Source: Aliivibrio fischeri
GTDB taxonomy: Bacteria > Pseudomonadota > Gammaproteobacteria > Enterobacterales > Vibrionaceae
Reading direction: 5' to 3'
Assembly (NCBI RefSeq): GCF_009727955.1
Contig: NZ_WOBR01000007.1
Coordinates: 161,329 to 225,328 of the forward strand
DNA length: 64,000 nucleotides
The position numbers and the translations under genes were made by a program. Under the pieces are notes generated by a model. It did no database searches, was not told where the DNA came from, and was given only the letters and a program-made list of their open reading frames with translations. Below, piece by piece: positions 29,325-38,750 of this stretch (its first letter is position 1; each line of letters starts with the position of its first letter).

Positions 29325-30965
29325 TTACTCCTCGGGGAACCATTCTTGCAATAGATCACGAGAACGTTCTAATTCTTCTTGCCAAGTATCCACACCAACA
29401 ACTGTTGGTTTTAATAAAATAACCAATTCCGTTTTTTGAGTTAACTGGCTAACATTTCTAAATAAATGCCCTAATGCTGGAACATCACCTAATAATGGAA
29501 CTTTTGATACTTGGTCAACAGTTTGTGATTTCATTAAGCCACCGATAACAACTACATCACCGCTTTTTGCTCGGATCACAGAATCAGATTCACGAATAGA
29601 ACTTTTCGCTAATGGCAATTTCAATACACCACCAACATCACCTAGATCAATCTCTTTTATCTCATTCTCAACATCAATAACCGATGGGTGAACATGTAAC
29701 ATGACATTACCTTTATCATCGATCTGAGGCGTTACATCTAAAGAAATACCAGAGAAGAAAGGCGTTAATGTTACTTCTGGAGAGGCATTAGAGTTATCAC
29801 CACTACCAGTAACACTTGATACTTCAGTTACGTAGTACTCGTCACGACCAACTTTAATCACGGCTTTTTGGTTATTTGCAGCAGTCACTCTCGGACTTGA
29901 AAGTACATTTAAGTCACCTTGTGTATCCATAAAGCTTAATACGGCTTGGAAATTACCATCTGAAACTGTAATGTTTGTCTGACCACCTAATAATGTTCCA
30001 ATGGTATCCATTCCAGGCAATGCACCTTGAACAAGCCCTGGAGTCTGTCCAAAAACAACATCAGTACCGCCTAACGATGCTGTCAGATTCGACCAATTAA
30101 TGCCTTGCTGATAACCATCACTTAATGTGACTTCAAGTAATTTAGCTTCAAGGATAACTTGACGTTGTAATCGCTTATGAGAAGTACCTAAAAATTGTTT
30201 TACTTTACGTAACTCATCAGGAGAAGCAGTAATAGTTACCACACTTGCTTGAGGAGATACGACAACACTTCGATCAGCTCCATTTCCTATCATTACAGAA
30301 ATAGCGGTTTCTAACTCTTTCCAAAAATCGCTCTCACTCGTTGTTTCAATCTCAGTTCCACCCGTAGCAGAAGATGACGACGATGATGAATTATTGTTCG
30401 ATTTAGAACTTGAATTATTATTATTTGATGAATTACTGTCCGAATTGGTAATCGACCCTGTCGTAATCGTTGTTAATGAACGTCCTTTACGAGTTAGCTG
30501 TAAATAATCGACAGGAATAGTCTCTGTACGAATTGTCGCTGGGTAAACTTGTAATACTTTTCCAGCTTTAACGATATCGTAACCATATAAGTCTTCAACC
30601 GATGAAAGAACATCATCCATCGTAACATCACTCAAGTTCATCGTAATACGACCAGAAACCTGAGGGTGAATAACGACACTGTATTCAGTTCCTTTAACTA
30701 AACTCGTAAAAAATGCTTTTGCGCCTACACCATTTGCTCTGACTCTGAAACGCTTAACTGGCTCTTCAACCTCAACATGAGGCGTGTTTAGATCTGGCAT
30801 TAAATCAGCTTGCACCGAAGCGGGTAAATCAGCAAGTAGCTGACCACCATTTTCATTAATGGATTTATCTAAGGTCTGCTTAATTTCAACAGGATCACGA
30901 TGACCCATTGAGCAACCCGTTAAAGAGGCAACCATGAAACCAATGATGACATTACGTACTTTCAT
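29325..30965 (-). CDS. mshL: MSHA outer-membrane secretin MshL
   Basis: A 546-residue lipoprotein secretin. The lipobox is LTGC at residues 15-18. An STN/N0-like domain follows (about 85-150), then a Ser/Asn-rich low-complexity linker (about 175-205), an N1-type domain, and the C-terminal secretin channel with the segments VLSSPRVTAANNQKAVIKVG and VIGGLMKSQTVDQVSKVPLLGD. It forms the gated outer-membrane pore for the MSHA pilus. The linker is unusual only in its near-pure Ser/Asn content. Confidence 0.95.
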   Translation of the reverse strand: MKVRNVIIGFMVASLTGCSMGHRDPVEIKQTLDKSINENGGQLLADLPASVQADLMPDLNTPHVEVEEPVKRFRVRANGVGAKAFFTSLVKGTEYSVVIHPQVSGRITMNLSDVTMDDVLSSVEDLYGYDIVKAGKVLQVYPATIRTETIPVDYLQLTRKGRSLTTITTGSITNSDSNSSNNNNSSSKSNNNSSSSSSSATGGTEIETTSESDFWKELETAISVMIGNGADRSVVVSPQASVVTITASPDELRKVKQFLGTSHKRLQRQVILEAKLLEVTLSDGYQQGINWSNLTASLGGTDVVFGQTPGLVQGALPGMDTIGTLLGGQTNITVSDGNFQAVLSFMDTQGDLNVLSSPRVTAANNQKAVIKVGRDEYYVTEVSSVTGSGDNSNASPEVTLTPFFSGISLDVTPQIDDKGNVMLHVHPSVIDVENEIKEIDLGDVGGVLKLPLAKSSIRESDSVIRAKSGDVVVIGGLMKSQTVDQVSKVPLLGDVPALGHLFRNVSQLTQKTELVILLKPTVVGVDTWQEELERSRDLLQEWFPEE

Positions 30966-30976
30966 TACTGCAAACC

Positions 30977-31318
30977 TTAATTTTTAATATTTTGTGGAAA
31001 TAGAGAAAGTTGCCATTGCTTACCCGCACGACCAATCGAAACGCTTTCTTCACCAATGGTTAATAATGTATAACCGGAGACTTTATCGCCTCTTTTCATT
31101 GATTTATCATCTAATACGGCATAACAATCAGACTCTGCATTGCAATTTATTGCCTGCAAAGAAGGGAAATATTGACGTTTTTTTATGACCTTTTTTTGAA
31201 CTGGAGCAGGAGAACTCCAACTTAATGGTTCTGTAGGATCATGCCCCAATACAGCTTCAAATGCCGATACATAAAGTGGTAAAGACATAAGAATAAAAAC
31301 TAAAAAGCGATTTTTCAT
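30977..31318 (-). CDS. mshK: MSHA biogenesis protein MshK
   Basis: A 113-residue secreted protein with signal peptide MKNRFLVFILMSLPLYVSAFEA. It contains the DPTEPL segment seen in MshK/PilP-like proteins and a small SH3-like C-terminal domain. It resembles GspC/PilP components that connect the inner-membrane alignment complex to the secretin. I chose the ATG at 31318, which lies two bases from the mshJ stop; a longer frame would read 62 bases into mshJ. Confidence 0.86.
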   Translation of the reverse strand: MKNRFLVFILMSLPLYVSAFEAVLGHDPTEPLSWSSPAPVQKKVIKKRQYFPSLQAINCNAESDCYAVLDDKSMKRGDKVSGYTLLTIGEESVSIGRAGKQWQLSLFPQNIKN

Positions 31319-31319
31319 A

Positions 31320-31958
31320 TTAACCACCAATAAACCCACGACTTGAACCAAGTGTGTAAACTTCGATTGTGACCTCTGCAATAGGATATTTTTTCACTTC
31401 ATAATGAAAGTTACGCCAGTAATATTTTACAGGTAGCGCCTCTAAGTGAGAGAGGTACTCTTCAATATCAAAATATTCTCCAGACAAAACAATCTTCACC
31501 GGATGAATGTAATAACCTGCATTATTATTCTCATCAAGTAAGCGTTCGGATGGCAGTGTAGTCATAGACTGTAGCTTTAATTTTGACGATTTCTTTAATA
31601 CTTTTTCTAATAGAGAAGCCATTTGGCTTGGAGAAACCAATGACGCGACACGGCTAAAAAGCAGGTCGGCTAAATCCTGGCTCTCTATCATTAATTGCTG
31701 ATATTGTTTATTAATTTCAACATTAGGATCTTTCTTTAAGCGAAATTCAGCTAATTCTATCTGCTGTTTTAGAGATGAAATAGAATTAGTAATACGCACT
31801 ACTTTTTGTTGGGATTGATGAAATTGCTCAATTTTAGGTTCAATAAACAAACTTAAAGAAATGAAGATTACCGCAACCCAGCCAACCAATGTAATGAGTA
31901 CTTTTTCTCTTTGCGACAAAGCACCAAATTTCTCTTTTACTTGATTCCAATTACTCAT
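31320..31958 (-). CDS. mshJ: MSHA biogenesis protein MshJ (PilO/GspM-like)
   Basis: A 212-residue bitopic protein: a short cytoplasmic start, one transmembrane helix (VLITLVGWVAVIFISLSLFI, residues 19-38), a coiled coil (about 45-90), and a ferredoxin-like periplasmic domain. It plays the PilO/GspM part of the alignment subcomplex with MshI (PilM/PilN-like) and MshK (PilP-like). Its start overlaps the mshI stop by eight bases. Confidence 0.9.
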   Translation of the reverse strand: MSNWNQVKEKFGALSQREKVLITLVGWVAVIFISLSLFIEPKIEQFHQSQQKVVRITNSISSLKQQIELAEFRLKKDPNVEINKQYQQLMIESQDLADLLFSRVASLVSPSQMASLLEKVLKKSSKLKLQSMTTLPSERLLDENNNAGYYIHPVKIVLSGEYFDIEEYLSHLEALPVKYYWRNFHYEVKKYPIAEVTIEVYTLGSSRGFIGG

Positions 31959-33414
31959 GATTACCCTCTGATGCCTTAGTATTTAAAATAAATGACACCA
32001 GACCTTTATCGTCTGTTTTTATTTCAAGTTGATCAAAAGTACGCCCAACTAAATGCAATTCACTATCAAAGCTCTGAACCCAGCGAGGAATAACATCAGG
32101 TGTACGAGCATAACCAGCAAAGTTAACCTTATCGCCAGAGATATAAATTTTATTAAGCGATATGTTTCCTTTGCCTAATTGAGTCAAGCTACTCATCACA
32201 CCGGAGTAACCTACTTGCATTCCCTCGTCAAAATTATCAATCACCTTTAATGAGGCTTTTTTCGATTGAATATCATCATTTAATCGCTTAATCGCAGCTA
32301 ACTTAGCTGCCGAAGGTTTGTGACTCTCTAATTTTTTATTTAACGTAACTAATTCTTGTTTATAACTACTTTCTTTTAATGAATTCGCGTTTATCGTTGC
32401 CTCTAGATTGTAAATTTGCCATTGGTAGTACCCAACAACGGCAATACTTAACGCTAGCCCTACCCCCCAACTGATCATCACATTTTGTAATGTAAAATAA
32501 TCAACTTTAGGCTTAAGACTTTCATGAAATAAATTAATACTTGGAGTATTAAATAAAGCTAACCAAGCTAAAACCTCACCAGAACGAAAAGCTCTTGGTT
32601 CATCCACAAGCAATGACGCAACCTGCACACCCAATCGATTCTGTAGTTCAAGCGCTAAAAGCGCATCATCTTCATCATCGCAACGAAAATACAAATTATT
32701 AATACTTACGCCATGCAACTGAGAGCTTAAGTAGTCAAGTGAACGTTGTAATTCCAATGCCAAACTGTCCATTTGAAAACTATTAGTTTGATCGCCCGTT
32801 AATGGCGCGACAATACCACGTAAAGAACGGTTAAGATGTAGATGCCCATTATTAAACGCTAACAGCTTAAAATCAGCAGATTGACTATGGTTTAATAACA
32901 TAAAACTGCCTTCTTCAGGCTTAGAGTAAGCCCAAACTAATTCATCAGGTGCTACATTATTTATTTGAATAGAAAGAGGACTTAATGAGTCAATCAATGT
33001 ATGAAGTGTAGCAACTTGAGAGATATAGACCTGCAGCTTGCCATTGATCGTTTCTATACCATCAGCAACAATATCAGCAATACGATCGGTAATAAGATCT
33101 TTTACCAAAAATGGTAAAGCCCCCGTTAACTCTTCTTTTGGTAAGTTAGGATTATCTATTTGAAAAGATTGATATAGGTGAGACCCTAAGATTACATTAG
33201 CACTAGAATTCGTAACTCCAGCCTTTTCGCATGCTTCAACAATAACGTCTTTCCACGCTTGAGGCTGGCTTGTTGGAGTAAAATAATGCTCTTTAAGCTC
33301 ATCAAATCCATCACTTTTCGCAATATAAATACCACCCTGCAATATTACAATTGACGTAGTAGTTTTTACTGAACGAGATAGTTTCAGCTTTTTGAATGCA
33401 TCCATCATTTTCAT
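31951..33414 (-). CDS. mshI: MSHA biogenesis protein MshI (PilM/PilN fusion-like)
   Basis: A 487-residue protein with a cytoplasmic actin-like (PilM/GspL type) part of about 300 residues, a transmembrane helix (VMISWGVGLALSIAVVGYY) and a PilN-like periplasmic part with coiled coil. It thus joins in one chain what type IVa systems encode as PilM and PilN. The upstream frame is open for 21 more residues; I chose the ATG at 33414 because GAG lies upstream, and two closely following ATGs are also possible. It is the first msh gene after csrD. Confidence 0.88.
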   Translation of the reverse strand: MKMMDAFKKLKLSRSVKTTTSIVILQGGIYIAKSDGFDELKEHYFTPTSQPQAWKDVIVEACEKAGVTNSSANVILGSHLYQSFQIDNPNLPKEELTGALPFLVKDLITDRIADIVADGIETINGKLQVYISQVATLHTLIDSLSPLSIQINNVAPDELVWAYSKPEEGSFMLLNHSQSADFKLLAFNNGHLHLNRSLRGIVAPLTGDQTNSFQMDSLALELQRSLDYLSSQLHGVSINNLYFRCDDEDDALLALELQNRLGVQVASLLVDEPRAFRSGEVLAWLALFNTPSINLFHESLKPKVDYFTLQNVMISWGVGLALSIAVVGYYQWQIYNLEATINANSLKESSYKQELVTLNKKLESHKPSAAKLAAIKRLNDDIQSKKASLKVIDNFDEGMQVGYSGVMSSLTQLGKGNISLNKIYISGDKVNFAGYARTPDVIPRWVQSFDSELHLVGRTFDQLEIKTDDKGLVSFILNTKASEGNHE

Positions 33415-33533
33415 TGATTGCTCGACTTTTCTTACTTTACTTACAACGTTCTTATAAAGAACACAAGTGACGCGCAATCATACAACATTCTATTCTTTTA
33501 GGATACGACCGTTATTAACAAAATAAGAGAATT

Positions 33534-35513
33534 TTATTTACTCCAACGGCTTCTTCTCTTAGGCATGGATATCTTTTCTTGACGATGATATAACGCCGTT
33601 TCTGATTCAAAAAATCGCCCTTGCCCACCTTCAACGCCAAGATCTTTTAATAAACTAAATTCCTTTTCTTTTTCAATACCAACAGCAATCACTTGAGCCC
33701 CTGTGGTTTCACATGCACCCAACAAACTACGAACAAATAATTGATTCTCATATCTCTGATGAATGTCCTTCATTAAACTACGGTGAAGTTTTACAAAATC
33801 GACATTCAAATCTTTAATATAATGAGTGCTTACAATTGTTCTTCCCGCTTGTTCAACCACCAATTGACAACCAAAACTTTTTAACATTTTTGCGACGGGT
33901 CTTACAGCATCTAAATAGGTAACAACCTGACCTTCAATTAACTCAAAACTTAGTCGTTGAAGCTGAGCTCTTGGCGTTTGTAATAGGCGATTTCTTAATT
34001 GACGAATAAATGCAGCATTAGTAATACTCTTAACCTGTAAATGAACAGAAAACGAATGCTGGTTTAATTCAGGATCACTTAATAGAGGGAAAACTTGTTT
34101 TAAGACCGCACTATCAAGTTTAACTTGATACCCCACTTGTTTAATTGCAGGCAAAAAACGTGAAGCTTTAATTTGAACACCATTTTCATCTTTTATGCGT
34201 GAAAATAACTCTAAATGAAGAGGTACAAGTTCATTACCCTCAAATAAAAAAGTGGGTTGCTTATAAATAATTAATTTATCTTGCTGAAAAATAGCATCAA
34301 ATAAGGTTCTCCACCGAACACTACCTAGGCTCTCAGCTAGTTGCTGCTGCTTTTTAAATAACGACCAAGTGTTATTGTTTTGGAGTAAGGCGCTACGATG
34401 AGCCATATCAAGCTCTTCCATCAAACGACCACGTCGTTCACCACTTACAAACATACTAACCCCAATATGGCACCAATTATCACGGTCCAAACTACGAGGA
34501 GGGTTAATCTTTTCTATTAACTTTAAACATTGGGCTGCTAATGATTTCGCTTCTTTCAACGATTGCTGAGGAACCAATAAAGCAAAATCTGATTGATAAT
34601 AACGAGAAAGTACGCTGTCACTATAACGTTGCATGATATTATTTAATTGCTTTCCTACCTCAACAATTAATTCATCACCAACAGCACTTCCTTGCTCTTC
34701 AACTAATTCTTCCCAACCATTAATACGGAGTAATAATAAAACCCCTTGGCTTTGAGATTCCTGTAAAATAGACTCTAATTTACTATCAAATAACACTCTA
34801 TTCGCCGAGCCTGTTAATTGATCTAAAAAAGTATGAGTTCGAATAAAGGTATCAAAGCGACTGCGTTCTTTTCTTGCATCTTTTAATTCTGCAATAATAT
34901 TATCTAATGCTAAACTTGCTGTGGCTGGCCATTCTTCTTCGCTACCAATTGAATAATCGTCAAGTTTTCCAGCCAATAACATCCGACCTCTTTCTTCTAA
35001 TAACTCAGAACCATGTAATTGCTTTCTAAGCCAAACAACCCCCCATAAGAGTGAAACAACGATAACCGCAATAGCAGCAGTAATAGAAAACAAAGCTCCT
35101 AATGAATAAGTAAAAGCACTGTAAGGAGGTACGGATTTAAAGGAAATTTCGTATCCTTTATTAATTTGTAATGGAAGGGTTTTGTGATACAACAAACTAT
35201 CATCAGGAATAATAGCCAAGCTTTGAAAAGAATATACAGGCCCAGTAGTAGAAGAAAGCTCCATGCTAACAACATTACTGGCTTTAAGTAATTTAGGTAA
35301 CCACGTTTCCATGGATTTGGCTTTTTCAGGATTCACTAACTCTTCATCAACAGTGGTAACAACCCCAGCTAGATAATGATCGAGATATTCAGTGCCAATT
35401 TGTTTAACAGAAATAGTACCACCAATAAATAATATAAATATTGCGGCAGAAACCATTAAAGTAACAAACGAAATTAAGCGGTTACTTAAACGTAAACTAG
35501 GTGTTTTTCTCAT
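33534..35513 (-). CDS. csrD: RNase E specificity factor CsrD (degenerate GGDEF/EAL)
   Basis: A 659-residue membrane protein with two transmembrane helices (about 12-32 and 133-157), a periplasmic loop between them, a HAMP-like linker, then GGDEF-like and EAL-like domains. Both active sites are degenerate: the GGDEF position reads YQSDF and the EAL position reads ELF. In E. coli, CsrD does not make or break c-di-GMP but directs the small RNAs CsrB/CsrC to RNase E decay, tuning CsrA. Adjacency to mshI is the standard vibrio arrangement, where the gene was also called mshH. Confidence 0.94.
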   Translation of the reverse strand: MRKTPSLRLSNRLISFVTLMVSAAIFILFIGGTISVKQIGTEYLDHYLAGVVTTVDEELVNPEKAKSMETWLPKLLKASNVVSMELSSTTGPVYSFQSLAIIPDDSLLYHKTLPLQINKGYEISFKSVPPYSAFTYSLGALFSITAAIAVIVVSLLWGVVWLRKQLHGSELLEERGRMLLAGKLDDYSIGSEEEWPATASLALDNIIAELKDARKERSRFDTFIRTHTFLDQLTGSANRVLFDSKLESILQESQSQGVLLLLRINGWEELVEEQGSAVGDELIVEVGKQLNNIMQRYSDSVLSRYYQSDFALLVPQQSLKEAKSLAAQCLKLIEKINPPRSLDRDNWCHIGVSMFVSGERRGRLMEELDMAHRSALLQNNNTWSLFKKQQQLAESLGSVRWRTLFDAIFQQDKLIIYKQPTFLFEGNELVPLHLELFSRIKDENGVQIKASRFLPAIKQVGYQVKLDSAVLKQVFPLLSDPELNQHSFSVHLQVKSITNAAFIRQLRNRLLQTPRAQLQRLSFELIEGQVVTYLDAVRPVAKMLKSFGCQLVVEQAGRTIVSTHYIKDLNVDFVKLHRSLMKDIHQRYENQLFVRSLLGACETTGAQVIAVGIEKEKEFSLLKDLGVEGGQGRFFESETALYHRQEKISMPKRRSRWSK

Positions 35514-35716
35514 TAACCTCTTCTTCCTTGAAGAAAATAGATTGTGAATTAAGACACAAATTCATTGATAAATTTAGAACATTCTCTAAATACGTATTAG
35601 ATATAATACAAATATTTTACTAATAACTCTATACAATACGCACCGTTGCTAGCACTAAACTTTACATAAACCAGAGTAATTCTACTCAACTAATCAACCT
35701 ACATTAAGGTATTAAC

Positions 35717-36406
35717 GTGAATATTGAACTTAACTCCAAAAAGCTATTAATGTTTTTTATTTCAATTATCGTATTCCTTGTTATCGCAAATGGTTTTGCC
35801 ATTATTTCTGAACATTTTTTATCATACTCTCATATGGAGACTATTATTCGTCTCTTTAACGTAGATAGAGAAATGAACGTTCCAACCCTATATTCATCTT
35901 GCGCGATGATTTTCGCGAGTGTGTTATTGGCGCTAATAGCCTATGTACACTTCAATAAAAATGAACAATATCTAGCTTGGGGTGGATTAAGTGCAATCTT
36001 TTTGTTTTTAGCTTTAGATGAAATGACCGAACTGCATGAGATGTTAGTAGGGCCTGTTCGTAGTTCATTAAATACAACAGGAATCCTCTATTTTGCGTGG
36101 GTCATTCCCTATGCCGTATTACTCGTGATTTTTGCTTTAACTTATTTCAAGTTTTTATTTAGACTTCCATCCACCACTCGTAACCGCTTAATTCTTGCAG
36201 GTATTATTTATGTTTCTGGAGCTCTAATTATGGAGCTCATCGGTGGTAAAATTGCAGAGCAATACGGTACTGATGCATTGCTTTATGCCATCAGCTACAC
36301 TATTGAAGAAACTCTTGAGATGCTTGGTATTGCAACATTAATCTACACAGCAACAACTTACATTTCAGAGCAGTTTCCAGCTCTTTCTGTTCAAATAAAA
36401 GATTAG
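35717..36406 (+). CDS. Unrecognised six-helix membrane protein with intramembrane acidic/His residues
   Basis: I do not recognise this 229-residue protein. It has about six transmembrane helices (roughly 10-31, 56-78, 87-104, 124-148, 157-176, 188-215). Several charged residues lie in or at the helices: Asp101, Glu102, Glu105, His107 and Glu108 in the motif LDEMTELHEM; Glu173 in MELIGG; Glu197, Glu198 and Glu201 in IEETLEMLG. Such clustering suggests a metal site or proton path, which is inference. It stands alone between csrD (divergent) and ssb (convergent), with its own terminator. Codon use and AT content look like those of its neighbours. Confidence 0.8.
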   Translation: MNIELNSKKLLMFFISIIVFLVIANGFAIISEHFLSYSHMETIIRLFNVDREMNVPTLYSSCAMIFASVLLALIAYVHFNKNEQYLAWGGLSAIFLFLALDEMTELHEMLVGPVRSSLNTTGILYFAWVIPYAVLLVIFALTYFKFLFRLPSTTRNRLILAGIIYVSGALIMELIGGKIAEQYGTDALLYAISYTIEETLEMLGIATLIYTATTYISEQFPALSVQIKD

Positions 36407-36430
36407 AACACCAGATAACTAACGGATAAA

Positions 36431-36460
36431 AAAAAGCCTCGATATCATCGAGGCTTTTTT
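36431..36460. terminator. Bidirectional terminator between the membrane protein gene and ssb
   Basis: Stem GCCTCGAT (36436-36443) and ATCGAGGC (36447-36454) with a three-base loop, A-run before and T-run after. It serves the + strand membrane protein gene and the - strand ssb gene. Confidence 0.92.
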
Positions 36461-36490
36461 ATTTTAAATCAGTTAACACGCATCCGATTT

Positions 36491-37024
36491 TTAGAACGGA
36501 ATGTCATCATCAAAATCCATTGGCGGCTCATTATATTGAGGTTGAGCAGCTTGCGGAGCTTGTTGTTGAGGAGCTTGCTGTTGCTGAGGTGCAAAATTAT
36601 TCTGTTGCGCAGGCTGTTGAGGCTGTCCCCAATTACCTTGCTGTTGTTGACCACCAGCTGGAGCACCTTGTCCACGACCACCAAGCATTTGCATTACGCC
36701 GTTAAAGCCCTGAACAACAACTTCTGTTGTAAAACGGTCTTGACCATTCTGATCTTGCCATTTACGAGTTTGTAATTGACCTTCAACGTAAACTTGAGAG
36801 CCTTTACGTAAGTACTCACCAGCAACTTCAGCTAATTTACCAAACAGAGCAACACGATGCCATTCAGTTTTTTCACGTTGCTCACCAGTTGCCTTATCAC
36901 GCCAAGTTTCAGACGTTGCAATTGTAATATTCGCTACCGCACCGCCACTTGGCATGTAACGGATTTCAGGATCTTGCCCTAAGTTACCAACAAGGATAAC
37001 TTTATTTACACCACGGCTGGCCAT
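36491..37024 (-). CDS. ssb: Single-stranded DNA-binding protein
   Basis: A 177-residue SSB. The OB-fold occupies about residues 1-112 ([20 protein letters not shown] at the start). A Gln/Pro/Gly-rich linker follows (about 113-165), then the acidic tip MDFDDDIPF, which recruits RecQ, PriA, exonuclease I and other partners. The ATG at 37024 is the universal SSB start; a longer frame adds 13 unrelated residues. A LexA-like element lies 38 bases upstream of the start. Confidence 0.97.
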   Translation of the reverse strand: MASRGVNKVILVGNLGQDPEIRYMPSGGAVANITIATSETWRDKATGEQREKTEWHRVALFGKLAEVAGEYLRKGSQVYVEGQLQTRKWQDQNGQDRFTTEVVVQGFNGVMQMLGGRGQGAPAGGQQQQGNWGQPQQPAQQNNFAPQQQQAPQQQAPQAAQPQYNEPPMDFDDDIPF

Positions 37025-37061
37025 AGTTTGCTCCAGATTATTAAGGGGGAAAACGGTTTTC

Positions 37062-37081
37062 ACCCGGTTATATATACAGTA
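37062..37081 (-). promoter_or_regulatory. Half-degenerate LexA (SOS) box upstream of ssb
   Basis: On the - strand the 20 bases read TACTGTATATATAACCGGGT. The left half TACTGTATATATA is a perfect LexA half-site; the right half has CGG where CAG is expected. In E. coli a LexA box serves ssb. Binding here may be weak; the call is from the match alone. Confidence 0.5.
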
Positions 37082-37083
37082 GT

Positions 37084-37277
37084 CATCAGTCTAACACGTT
37101 CATTGTGAAATCTGATACCCCTAAACAGAGAAAGCATACTATAGTAATAAAAATTAGAGAGTAATTTCTCACAATTTAGCGTTCAATTTATTAGAAAATT
37201 CATCAAGTTCACAAAAGATGAGATTGCGCTCCCAACTATCAAAATATATGATGTCATTTTTTTGACGAAACGCTAAC
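37084..37277. other. Intergenic stretch between ssb and the polysaccharide operon
   Basis: AT-rich DNA between divergent ssb and the polysaccharide operon. I see no open reading frame of note, no structured RNA and no ops/JUMPStart element (GGCGGTAG). The only elements found nearby are the LexA-like half-site on the ssb side and the promoter on the operon side. Confidence 0.5.
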
Positions 37278-37304
37278 TTTACAAGTTTATTCATCATTTA
37301 TAAT
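37278..37304 (+). promoter_or_regulatory. Sigma-70 promoter candidate for the polysaccharide operon
   Basis: TTTACA (37278-37283) and a perfect TATAAT (37299-37304) at 15-bp spacing, or 16 bp if CTTTAC is used as the -35. Transcription would start near 37311, about 27 bases before the first gene. Confidence 0.5.
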
Positions 37305-37337
37305 GGTGATTACTCCCCCCTAATGCCCAGGAGCGAT

Positions 37338-38750
37338 ATGAAACAACAAAATATAAAAATGATAAGTGATAGTTATCGTACCTTAACAAAGGCATTTGAC
37401 TTTATAGCAATTAACTTATTACTTACCTCTATTCTATCTTTTTATGGACTTGAAGAAACTGCTGTCGATCTATCTGCTGGTCTCTTATTTTCTACTATTT
37501 TTCTACTTATTAGTGAATATTCAGGTCTGTACACCATCAATACAAAAGTTGAGCTAAAGAAATATCTTTTAAGACTAACTTTCTCTTTACTCCTTACTGT
37601 ATCAGTCTTTTTTATATTAAAACTGCGCTTCGCAAATTTAGAAGGCATGAAGATCAGCAATCTAAACTCTCATATATCCCTTCTTTGGTATATTTGTGTT
37701 TGGACTGTTCTCTCTCTTTCTAGAACCATTTGCACCTTAAGCTACACCTACATTGTCATACCAAGGTTAAAGACTAATAAGATCGCAATCATCGGTTTAA
37801 CACCTGCTGGTCTTTCAATTGAACAAGCATTAATTTCAAAATACAAAAACCAAAAAATTAGTATTGAATTTTATGATGATCGTTCAAGCAGTCGTTTTAG
37901 TTATGTAAATAAAAGCGGTTATGCCGGTAAAGTGTCAGAACTGATTGAAAAAGTAAAAAACGATGAAATCCAAAGTGTGTATATTGCACTACCTATGGTG
38001 GCCAAAGATCGTATAAAAGACATCATTCATCAATTATCAAACTCAACCGTTAATGCTTATATTGTTCCAGATCTCTACACTTATAAGCTAAGTGTTTCTC
38101 AAATAAAACGCATTGGAAATGTACATACATTTAGTATTTTCAGCTCACCATTTGAAGGGCTAGGAGCGATAATTAAACGCATTGAAGATATTGTTATCGG
38201 CTCATTGATCACATTATTAATTCTACCGGTTCTATGTATTGTTGCTTTAGGTGTGAAATTAAGCTCTCCAGGCCCTATCCTATTTAAACAGGACAGATAT
38301 GGCCTAGGCGGTAAAAAAATTAAAGTATGGAAATTCCGTTCAATGAAAGTAATGGAAAATTCTGAAGTGGTTACTCAAGCCACCAAAAATGATCCTAGGG
38401 TGACTCGCTTTGGGAGCTTTATTCGCAGAACATCATTAGATGAACTTCCACAATTTATTAATGTATTACAAGGAAGTATGTCTATTGTCGGCCCTCGACC
38501 TCATGCTGTTGCACATAATGAGGAATATCGAGTATTAGTCGACAATTACATGGTAAGACATAAAATTAAACCCGGCATTACTGGACTGGCACAAATCAAT
38601 GGCTACCGTGGAGAAACTGATACATTAGATAAGATGGAAAAGCGTGTAGAGTATGATATTAAATACTTACAAAACTGGTCTCTATCAATGGACCTTAAGA
38701 TTATATTCTTAACTGTTTTTAAAGGATTTGTGAGTGATACGGCCTACTAA
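37338..38750 (+). CDS. Undecaprenyl-phosphate glucose/hexose phosphotransferase (WcaJ/VpsL type)
   Basis: A 470-residue polyprenyl glycosylphosphotransferase that starts exopolysaccharide repeat units by moving a sugar-1-phosphate from UDP-sugar to undecaprenyl phosphate. Four N-terminal transmembrane helices are followed by a CoA-binding-3-like nucleotide domain (about 140-260), a further helix (about 285-305) and the catalytic bacterial sugar transferase domain with [20 protein letters not shown] and [22 protein letters not shown]-glucose, made by galU of the same region, is the likely donor (inferred). The ATG at 37338 follows AGGAG at good spacing. Confidence 0.92.
   Translation: MKQQNIKMISDSYRTLTKAFDFIAINLLLTSILSFYGLEETAVDLSAGLLFSTIFLLISEYSGLYTINTKVELKKYLLRLTFSLLLTVSVFFILKLRFANLEGMKISNLNSHISLLWYICVWTVLSLSRTICTLSYTYIVIPRLKTNKIAIIGLTPAGLSIEQALISKYKNQKISIEFYDDRSSSRFSYVNKSGYAGKVSELIEKVKNDEIQSVYIALPMVAKDRIKDIIHQLSNSTVNAYIVPDLYTYKLSVSQIKRIGNVHTFSIFSSPFEGLGAIIKRIEDIVIGSLITLLILPVLCIVALGVKLSSPGPILFKQDRYGLGGKKIKVWKFRSMKVMENSEVVTQATKNDPRVTRFGSFIRRTSLDELPQFINVLQGSMSIVGPRPHAVAHNEEYRVLVDNYMVRHKIKPGITGLAQINGYRGETDTLDKMEKRVEYDIKYLQNWSLSMDLKIIFLTVFKGFVSDTAY

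Noticed and set aside
37084..37337. Search for an ops/JUMPStart (RfaH) element before the polysaccharide operon
   Set aside because: No GGCGGTAG or close relative found; control by RfaH is not supported.
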